Positions 1 through 4,123 of a DNA stretch of 7,194 nt are shown here, in pieces (the first letter of the stretch is position 1; each line of letters starts with the position of its first letter). Origin of the DNA: Thermoflexus sp035573655 (GTDB taxonomy: Bacteria > Chloroflexota > Anaerolineae > Thermoflexales > Thermoflexaceae); the NCBI GenBank assembly GCA_035573655.1, contig DATMAC010000331.1:1-7194 (forward strand), given 5' to 3'. The notes beneath the pieces were generated by a model. The model had not been told where the DNA came from and searched no databases. It saw nothing but the letters and a program-made list of their open reading frames with translations. The translations under genes were made by a program, and so were the position numbers.

Positions 1-38
1 GGCCCGCAGGGGCACGGCGTGCCGTGCCCCTGCGGGCC
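1..38. repeat. Perfect GC-rich palindrome at window edge
   Basis: Bases 1-18 are the exact reverse complement of bases 21-38, with only GT between them. The core GGGGCACGGC/GCCGTGCCCC resembles in style the GGGGCAGGC/GCCTGCCCC palindromes at 3963-4089, so it may belong to the same broad class of dispersed GC-rich intergenic repeats. It could also be the terminator of a gene off the left edge, but no T-run follows. The element may continue leftwards outside the window. Confidence 0.75.
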
Positions 39-232
39 AACCTGCTTATCCCTGAAAGATTTCTCCAATTTCGCCCACAGTTCAGCACACCCTCGGCAGA
101 TCGCTTCGATCGACTCCTCGCCCTAAAATCGATTCATCGGATTTCTCATCCACCCCCTCACACGGGGCAAGCCTCTCCTTACTCAAAAAATTCCCCAGGA
201 GGGAGCCGAGCGATCGCCCCATCTGGCTGAAT
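39..232. other. Spacer with no recognisable gene
   Basis: Between the edge palindrome and the tRNA promoter I see no convincing coding region. The short open frames here have no recognisable protein features, and one on the minus strand runs straight through the tRNA. No clear hairpin or repeat was found. Confidence 0.5.
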
Positions 233-261
233 TTGACAAGGCCGTCGAGGCTCGCTAAATT
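233..261 (+). promoter_or_regulatory. Promoter of tRNA-Gly
   Basis: A perfect -35 hexamer TTGACA (233-238) is followed after 17 bp by TAAATT (256-261), which matches 4 of 6 bases of the TATAAT consensus. The surrounding stretch 256-269 is strikingly AT-rich in a GC-rich region. Initiation would fall near 268, giving a 5' leader of about 18 nt before the mature tRNA end at 286. It is the best sigma-70/sigma-A-type promoter in the window. Confidence 0.75.
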
Positions 262-285
262 ATAAATTAGAGGCTGGTAAAGTGT

Positions 286-361
286 GCGGGCGTAGCTCAG
301 GTGGTAGAGCGTTGGCTTCCCAAGCCAAAGGCCGCGGGTTCGAATCCCGTCGCCCGCTCCA
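286..361 (+). tRNA. trnG: tRNA-Gly, anticodon CCC
   Basis: The full cloverleaf can be read. The acceptor stem GCGGGCG (286-292) pairs with CGCCCGC (351-357). The D stem is GCTC/GAGC, and the anticodon stem TTGGC/GCCAA encloses the loop TTCCCAA with anticodon CCC at 319-321, which reads GGG. The T arm is GCGGG-TTCGAAT-CCCGT. The discriminator base is T358, as usual for bacterial tRNA-Gly, and CCA is encoded at 359-361. It has its own promoter (233-261) and terminator (367-398), so it appears to be a single-gene transcription unit. Confidence 0.97.
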
Positions 362-366
362 CCCGA

Positions 367-398
367 GGGGCAGATCGATGATCTGCCCCTTTTATTTT
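367..398 (+). terminator. Intrinsic terminator of tRNA-Gly
   Basis: GGGGCAGAT (367-375) pairs perfectly with ATCTGCCCC (381-389). Position 376 can add a tenth pair with 380, leaving a GAT triloop. The stem is followed directly by TTTTATTTT (390-398). It begins only five bases after the encoded CCA, so it ends the tRNA transcript. Confidence 0.9.
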
Positions 399-410
399 GG
401 CCCGAGCGGT

Positions 411-448
411 GGCGGCCTGCTGCCCGTCTGCGGGTTTCAGAGGCCGCC
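411..448. repeat. Long imperfect hairpin downstream of the tRNA
   Basis: GGCGGCCT (411-418) pairs with AGGCCGCC (441-448). Inside it CTG (420-422) pairs with CAG (438-440), and CCCG (423-426) pairs with CGGG (431-434) around a TCTG loop, with a small bulge at 435-437. That makes about 15 pairs in one rod. No T-run follows on either strand, so it is not a standard terminator. It lies in a stretch without genes and may be another dispersed intergenic repeat. Confidence 0.55.
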
Positions 449-640
449 CGCATGGATCCCTCACCCTTTCCTTTCCCCTCCTCTCCAACGATGGAGAAGA
501 ATAAGGAAGGAGGGAATTCTCGAAAAGCGATCAGTTCGACGCCGCAACAAAAGCGTTTTCTGCAGTTGTTCTTTTGATCCTTGGGGGGAGCTCGCGGGTT
601 AGGAGCTGCCTCACACTGCACATCCCCAAACCTCTCGGGC
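449..640. other. Spacer with no recognisable gene
   Basis: No convincing coding region is seen. Open frames here have no recognisable domain and are rich in Arg/Pro/Ser, as expected from non-coding GC-rich DNA. A small hairpin CTCTCCA-ACGA-TGGAGAA lies near 482-500. Nothing else stands out. Confidence 0.4.
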
Positions 641-641
641 T

Positions 642-669
642 TTGTTCATCTTAGTTTTTGGGGTATACA
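642..669 (+). promoter_or_regulatory. Candidate promoter for rnc with long leader
   Basis: TTGTTC (642-647) and TATACA (664-669) are separated by 16 bp, matching the -35 and -10 consensus at 3 and 4 of 6 bases. Initiation near 676 would give an rnc leader of roughly 185 nt carrying the two hairpins at 700-738 and 749-779. No better candidate was found in 670-861. It remains a moderate-to-weak match. Confidence 0.35.
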
Positions 670-699
670 TTGGAGGAGGCCGATGACCCCTCCCTTTTC

Positions 700-738
700 T
701 TCCCCTTCCCGCAGCCCAAAAGACTGTGGGAAGGGGAA
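700..738 (+). promoter_or_regulatory. 15-bp hairpin in the rnc leader
   Basis: TTCCCCTTCCCGCAG (700-714) pairs with CTGTGGGAAGGGGAA (724-738), with one G-T wobble and a 9-nt loop. A second, smaller hairpin follows at 756-772 (GGCCGCC-TTC-GGCGGCC), extended by GGGTG/CACCC at 749-753 and 775-779. Neither has a terminal T-run. If rnc is transcribed from upstream of them, both would be in its 5' leader. Confidence 0.5.
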
Positions 739-861
739 AAATCCTTCGGGGTGGGGGCCGCCTTCGGCGGCCTGCACCCTACGAAAAAATGGTCGCTACG
801 GGACGGAATGGAAAGGATCACCGGAAGAAGCACTAAAAAATAAAGGTGAAGGGACTTCCCG

Positions 862-1686
862 ATGGGGAATTGGTGGGCCCGAATTCGAGAGCTCTGGGGA
901 CATCCTCGGGAAAAACCGGAACAGCCTGCATCTCATAGGCTGTCTCCATCTTCGCTCCAGGCCTCCCCACCTGAGGAAGATTCTCTCTCGGTCCTGGAGA
1001 AGCGACTGGGCTGGTCCTTCCGGAACCGGTCGCTCCTGATCGAAGCCCTCACCCATCGTTCCTACATCAACGAACACCCCAATGAGGGGATTCACGACAA
1101 TGAGCGGCTGGAATTCCTGGGAGATGCGGTCCTTCAGCTGGTGGTCAGCACGGATCTGTTCCGCCGGTTCCCCGAGTGGTCCGAGGGGCGGCTGACGGAA
1201 CTGCGCACTGCGCTGATCCGTGGGGAGCGCCTGGCTCTCTGGGCGGAGGCACTGGAGCTGGGGCGCTGGCTCCGCCTAGGGAAAGGGGAGGCGGAGGGTG
1301 CCCGGACTCGTCCTTCGGTTCTGGCGGACGCCTTTGAGGCCTTACTGGGTGCCCTCTACCTGGACGGCGGCTTGCCGGCTGTGGAGCGTCTAATGGATCA
1401 ATTGCTCCCAGAGGCCATCGAGCAGGCGCTGCGAAGCCTGGAGTGGCACGATCCCAAGGGTCGCCTCCAGCATTGGAGTCAGGCCGTGCGGGGCAAGACG
1501 CCTGTCTACCGGGTGGTGGCCGTGGAAGGACCTCCTCACGCCGCCCGTTTCACCGTCCAGGTGCTGATCGGTGATGAGGTCGTAGGGGAAGGTCAGGGCG
1601 CCAGCAAACGCGAGGCCACTCGGGAGGCCGCGCGGAACGCCCTGATCCGATTAGGGATCGAGAACGGCAGCGAGACGGAATCCTGA
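862..1686 (+). CDS. rnc: Ribonuclease III
   Basis: Endonuclease that cuts double-stranded RNA in rRNA and mRNA processing. The protein has 274 residues. The catalytic RNase III domain runs from about residue 44 to 190. It contains the signature NERLEFLGD (80-88), in which E81, E84 and D88 align with E. coli E38, E41 and D45, and the second acidic pair D156/E159 in LADAFEALLGALYLD. A linker (DPKGRLQ, 197-203) leads to a dsRNA-binding domain (about 197-266) ending GASKREATREAARNALIRLG. At about 225-240 residues the family is usually shorter; the excess is a 40-residue N-terminal extension rich in Pro, Ser and Arg. The start at 862 is chosen because AGGTGAAGGGA (844-854) gives a good ribosome-binding site, but a later start is not excluded. 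The repeat element at 1689 begins two bases after the stop. Confidence 0.95.
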   Translation: MGNWWARIRELWGHPREKPEQPASHRLSPSSLQASPPEEDSLSVLEKRLGWSFRNRSLLIEALTHRSYINEHPNEGIHDNERLEFLGDAVLQLVVSTDLFRRFPEWSEGRLTELRTALIRGERLALWAEALELGRWLRLGKGEAEGARTRPSVLADAFEALLGALYLDGGLPAVERLMDQLLPEAIEQALRSLEWHDPKGRLQHWSQAVRGKTPVYRVVAVEGPPHAARFTVQVLIGDEVVGEGQGASKREATREAARNALIRLGIENGSETES

Positions 1687-1688
1687 GC

Positions 1689-1870
1689 GCAATGATTCAG
1701 CCCGGTTCCATTCCGTTCGGAGCGCTTGTGAGGCGGCGGAAGGCCCCCTTGATTCCCCCTCCCCACGTCTCAAGGGGCCGTGGGGACTTTAGGGGCTGAG
1801 CCCCTAAAGTCCCCACAAGGAAACTGCTTATAGCCATATTGGCGTTGCGTGAGAACGGCTGAATCGTTAC
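1689..1870 (+). mobile_element. MITE-like intergenic element, copy 1
   Basis: A 182-bp non-coding element filling most of the rnc-prfA spacer. Its left end GCAATGATTCAGCCCGGTTC (1689-1708) and the reverse complement of its right end, GTAACGATTCAGCCGTTCTC (1851-1870), form imperfect terminal inverted repeats. Inside, 1704-1743 matches the second copy at 35 of 40 positions and 1819-1856 at 34 of 38. The centre is a variable hairpin region (1761-1816). No open frame of interest and no transposase is present. A target-site duplication is not evident. It could be a decayed MITE or a family of structured regulatory leaders. The homology with the other copy is clear; the mobile origin is inferred from the inverted ends. 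Confidence 0.7.
1780..1816 (+). repeat. 17-bp perfect hairpin in element copy 1
   Basis: GTGGGGACTTTAGGGGC (1780-1796) pairs perfectly with GCCCCTAAAGTCCCCAC (1800-1816) around a TGA loop. Its 5' strand also contains CGTGGGG (1779-1785), which can pair instead with CCCCACG at 1761-1767, so two exclusive folds are possible. No T-run follows (AAGGAAAC), so it is not a typical intrinsic terminator for rnc, though it could protect the 3' end of the transcript. Confidence 0.8.
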
Positions 1871-1873
1871 TCT
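1845..1873 (+). promoter_or_regulatory. Candidate prfA promoter inside the element end
   Basis: TTGCGT (1845-1850), 17 bp, then TACTCT (1868-1873) make a sigma-A-like pair in the right end of the repeat element. The equivalent pair TTGCAT-N17-TACCTA occurs in the second copy. The -10 match is weak (3 of 6). Initiation near 1880-1885 would leave a very short leader before the prfA ATG at 1894. Confidence 0.3.
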
Positions 1874-1893
1874 GCTTATTGTGGTGGAATCCG

Positions 1894-2982
1894 ATGGAAC
1901 GACGGTGGTTGGAGAAGCTGGAACTGGTTCAACGGCGCTACGAGGAGTTGACCACATGGCTCGCCGACCCGGCCGTGGCCATGGACATCTCACGGCTCCG
2001 CGCGCTCAGTCAGGAACGGGAGGAGCTGGAGCCCATTGTGGAGACCTTCCATCGCTACCAGAGGATCAGCCGCCAGCTGGAAGAGGCGCGACAACTGCTG
2101 GAGAGCACAACCGACGAGGAACTGGCCGCCCTCGCCCGGGAGGAAGTGGAACGGCTCTCCGAGGAGCAAGAGCGCCTGGAGCAACAGCTCCGACGGCTCC
2201 TGCTCCCCCGCGACCCGAACGATGAGAAAAACGTCATCATGGAGATCCGGGCCGGGGCGGGCGGTGAGGAGGCTGCCCTGTTCGCCGCGGACCTCTTCCG
2301 GATGTACACCCGTTATGCGGAGCGAAAGGGATGGGAAGTCGAACTCCTCAGCGCCAACGAGACCGGCCTGGGCGGCTTTAAGGAGGTCATCTTCCTGATC
2401 CGGGGCCGCGGGGCTTATTCCCGCCTCAAATATGAAAGCGGGGTGCATCGGGTCCAGCGGGTCCCCGTCACGGAGGCCTCCGGACGCATTCACACCAGCA
2501 CGGCCACCGTAGCGGTGCTCCCGGAGATGGATGAAGTGGAGGTCCAAATCGACCCCAAGGACCTGATCATTGAGACCTTCCGGGCGGGCACCGCGGGCGG
2601 ACAGCATATGCAAAAGAACGAAACGGCGGTGCGGATCACCCACGTCCCCACCGGGATCGTGGTCTCATGCCAGGACGAGCGCTCTCAGTTCCAGAACAAA
2701 CAGCGCGCGTTGGCCATCCTGCGGGCCCGCCTGTATGAGCTGGAACGTCGGAAGCGGGAGGCAGAGGTCAGCCAGGCCCGCCGCAGCCAGGTGGGGACCG
2801 CTGAACGGGCGGAGAAGATCCGCACGTACAACTTCCCCCAGAACCGGGTCACTGACCATCGGATCAACCTCTCCTTGTATCGGCTTTCGGAGATCCTGGA
2901 TGGAGACCTGGATCCGCTGATCGAGGCATTGATCCTGGAGGATCAGACCCGTCGGCTCGCTGAGGAAGAAACGCTGCGCTGA
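1894..2982 (+). CDS. prfA: Peptide chain release factor 1
   Basis: Recognises UAA and UAG in the ribosomal A site and triggers release of the finished protein. At 362 residues it has the normal RF1 length. An N-terminal helical region rich in Glu/Arg (1-105) is followed by NVIMEIRAGAGGEEAALFAADL (113-134). The RF1-type tripeptide PVT (191-193, where RF2 has SPF) sits in RVPVTEASGRIHTST. The catalytic GGQ (235-237) is followed by VRITHVPTGIVVSCQDERSQ, and the C-terminal NFPQNRVTDHRINLSLYRL (313-331) is typical. The frame is open upstream to a GTG at 1849, but family alignment begins at MERRWLEKLELVQRRY, so ATG 1894 is preferred. The upstream GTGGTGGA (1881-1888) is only a weak ribosome-binding site. 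The residues after GGQ (HMQKNETA) differ from the HVNTTDSA of E. coli. Confidence 0.97.
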   Translation: MERRWLEKLELVQRRYEELTTWLADPAVAMDISRLRALSQEREELEPIVETFHRYQRISRQLEEARQLLESTTDEELAALAREEVERLSEEQERLEQQLRRLLLPRDPNDEKNVIMEIRAGAGGEEAALFAADLFRMYTRYAERKGWEVELLSANETGLGGFKEVIFLIRGRGAYSRLKYESGVHRVQRVPVTEASGRIHTSTATVAVLPEMDEVEVQIDPKDLIIETFRAGTAGGQHMQKNETAVRITHVPTGIVVSCQDERSQFQNKQRALAILRARLYELERRKREAEVSQARRSQVGTAERAEKIRTYNFPQNRVTDHRINLSLYRLSEILDGDLDPLIEALILEDQTRRLAEEETLR

Positions 2983-2997
2983 AGTTCCTCCTCCATG

Positions 2998-3015
2998 CTC
3001 ATAGGGTCTTATGAG
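2998..3015 (+). repeat. Small hairpin after prfA
   Basis: CTCATA (2998-3003) pairs with TATGAG (3010-3015), 15 bases after the prfA stop. With only six mostly AT pairs and no T-run it is probably not functional as a terminator; the strong stem at 3064-3102 is the better candidate. Confidence 0.25.
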
Positions 3016-3063
3016 GAAAACAGGGCGCCCGTTGCGCGGCCTTTTCGCTTCAGCGAGAATGAG

Positions 3064-3102
3064 ATAAAGGGCGAGGCCATCCCCGATGGCCTCGCCCTTT
3101 AT
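3064..3102. terminator. Strong 18-bp hairpin, probable prfA terminator
   Basis: The 18 bases 3064-3081 (ATAAAGGGCGAGGCCATC) are the exact reverse complement of 3085-3102, with CCC as loop. The stem base is AAAGGG/CCCTTTAT, so a short T-rich tract lies at the 3' foot rather than after it. It separates prfA from plsC and is symmetrical enough to work on either strand. The distance from the prfA stop is about 80 bp. Confidence 0.75.
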
Positions 3103-3125
3103 CCCCACATATGGTGTCGCTCAAT

Positions 3126-3154
3126 GCTTCCAAGGCGGAGAGCAATCCTATAAG
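3126..3154 (+). promoter_or_regulatory. Candidate plsC promoter
   Basis: TATAAG (3149-3154) matches the -10 consensus at 5 of 6 bases and sits downstream of the terminator and 27 bp before the plsC start. The -35 is poor (GCTTCC at 3126-3131 with 17 bp spacing, or TTCCAA at 3128-3133 with 15 bp). A separate promoter is expected because the strong hairpin at 3064-3102 precedes the gene. Confidence 0.4.
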
Positions 3155-3180
3155 CTTGGAGTGCAGGGGAAAAATCGAGT

Positions 3181-3966
3181 ATGACGGAGACAGGACAGGT
3201 ATTCCAGCGCGCTTCCCGCTGGGCGACCGCCGCGCGGGTGCATCGACACTCATGGTTGCGCCGCTTCCTGACCTTCATGCTCCACCTGCTCTATCGAGTC
3301 CTGCTGCGCCTGGAGGTGGTGGGGCTGGAGAACATCCCTCCGGCCGGGCCGGTGATCCTGGCCATCAACCACATCAGCTTCCTGGACCCCGTCATTGTGG
3401 TGAGCGTCCTCCGCCGCAAAGTGCTCCCCATGGCCAAAGCCGAGGTGTTCCAAGACGTGGTCCTGGGCCCCTTGGTGAGCGCCTTCGATGCCTTCCCTGT
3501 CCGTCGAGGGGAAGTGGACCGCCGGGCGATCCAGACCGCCCTCGAGGTCCTGCGGCTGGGCGGGGTGTTGCTCATCGCCCCCGAAGGCACCCGCAGCCCC
3601 ACCGGAGCGCTGATTCGGGGAAAGGAAGGAGCGGTCTACTTGGCCTGGCGCACCGGGGCCCCGATTGTGCCGGTGGGCATCGACGGAACAGACCGCTTCA
3701 AGTTCAACATCCGCCGGCTTCACCGCACGCCCGTCCGTGTGGTCTTCGGACTGCCTTTGCGAGTGGAGATCCCTGAGGGGCAAGAGCGAGAAGCCATGCG
3801 GGAAGCGACCGATGAACTGATGGCTCAAATCGCGGCTTTGCTCCCTCCGGAGCGACGAGGGATCTATGCGGATTTCCCCCACACGACGCCCCGTTATCTC
3901 CGCCCCCTGGGTCGGATGGAGAGCCCGGTTTGGTCTTCTGTGGAGCCCGTCGCGATGCAGAAGTAG
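3181..3966 (+). CDS. plsC: 1-acyl-glycerol-3-phosphate acyltransferase (PlsC-like)
   Basis: Likely transfers an acyl chain to lysophosphatidic acid to make phosphatidic acid at the inner face of the membrane. The protein has 261 residues. A basic N-terminal stretch and a hydrophobic segment (about 25-48) precede the catalytic motif NHISFLD (63-69; H64 and D69 form the HX4D pair). Next come FPVRRGEVDRRA (105-116), the substrate motif APEGTRS (133-139) and VPVGIDG (163-169), in the order expected for the family. AGGGGA at 3165-3170, ten bases before ATG 3181, supports this start. The stop codon TAG (3964-3966) lies inside a palindromic repeat, so the last residues may have been changed by its insertion. 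The exact acyl acceptor cannot be told from sequence; other PlsC-family acyltransferases remain possible. Confidence 0.9.
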   Translation: MTETGQVFQRASRWATAARVHRHSWLRRFLTFMLHLLYRVLLRLEVVGLENIPPAGPVILAINHISFLDPVIVVSVLRRKVLPMAKAEVFQDVVLGPLVSAFDAFPVRRGEVDRRAIQTALEVLRLGGVLLIAPEGTRSPTGALIRGKEGAVYLAWRTGAPIVPVGIDGTDRFKFNIRRLHRTPVRVVFGLPLRVEIPEGQEREAMREATDELMAQIAALLPPERRGIYADFPHTTPRYLRPLGRMESPVWSSVEPVAMQK

Positions 3967-4015
3967 GGGCAGGCCTTGTGCCTGCCCTAAGGGCACCCGC
4001 AAGGGGTGCCCCGAC
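3963..4015. repeat. Palindromic repeat, unit A
   Basis: A 53-bp unit made of two adjacent hairpins. GGGCAGGC (3967-3974) pairs with GCCTGCCC, and GGGCACCC (3991-3998) pairs with GGGGTGCCC. The first 25 bases are identical to unit B, which starts 75 bp further on. It begins inside the last codon of plsC and supplies its TAG stop. Together with unit B it fills the gap between the convergent genes plsC and the minus-strand G5/propeller gene, where it may stop or insulate transcription. Confidence 0.85.
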
Positions 4016-4037
4016 CAAGAACGCGGATGCCGATTTT

Positions 4038-4089
4038 GTAGGGGCAGGCCTTGTGCCTGCCCCAGGGCACCCACCAGGGGTGCCCCTAC
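4038..4089. repeat. Palindromic repeat, unit B
   Basis: The second copy of the double-hairpin unit, 52 bp long, with intact ends GTAGGGG and CCCCTAC that are reverse complements of each other. Compared with unit A it differs by a one-base deletion after the first hairpin, by the second loop (ACCA instead of GCAA) and by the last few bases. A symmetrical unit with complementary ends resembles dispersed palindromic elements of the REP/MITE type. Confidence 0.85.
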
Positions 4090-4123
4090 AGCGCCCGCGC
4101 GCCCCGGTCCGGATGGCTTCGGC

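Larger units (their letters stand above)
641..825 (+). repeat. Possible diverged third copy of the intergenic element
   Basis: This stretch has the same plan as the two clear copies at 1689-1870 and 5732-5950 (minus). It starts with TTGTTCATCTTAGTTTTT, 13 of 18 matching the left end of the second copy. A GGAGGC-like block follows about 30 bp later, then a CCTTCCC-type hairpin (700-738), an AAAAAT stretch and a hairpin with a CCTTCGG tip (756-772). The right end is hardly recognisable. It would lie upstream of rnc in the same orientation as the other two copies lie to their downstream genes. The similarity could partly reflect low-complexity hairpin sequence. Confidence 0.25.

Noticed and set aside
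82..621. Minus-strand open frame of 179 residues, with a similar 63-residue one at 297-488
   Set aside because: Both run antisense through the tRNA-Gly gene. The ATGFEPAAFGLGSQ-like text is a well-known false protein from the complement of tRNA.
1689..1870. Known riboswitch or T-box in the prfA leader
   Set aside because: No recognisable aptamer core or T-box sequence was seen, and the same element stands before an unrelated gene.
1849..1893. GTG start of prfA at 1849
   Set aside because: It lies inside the end of the repeat element and adds 15 residues not expected in RF1. ATG 1894 fits the family start.
1990..2643. Minus-strand frame of 217 residues opposite prfA
   Set aside because: It is a shadow of the prfA coding sequence with no motif of its own.
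3111..3776. Plus-strand frame of 221 residues overlapping plsC, and the 274-residue minus-strand frame at 3250-4074
   Set aside because: Both are Pro/Gly/Arg/His-rich shadows in other frames of plsC, which carries all the expected catalytic motifs.
3963..4089. Tandem repeats as a CRISPR array
   Set aside because: There are only two units, each self-complementary throughout, with one 22-bp gap and no cas genes nearby.
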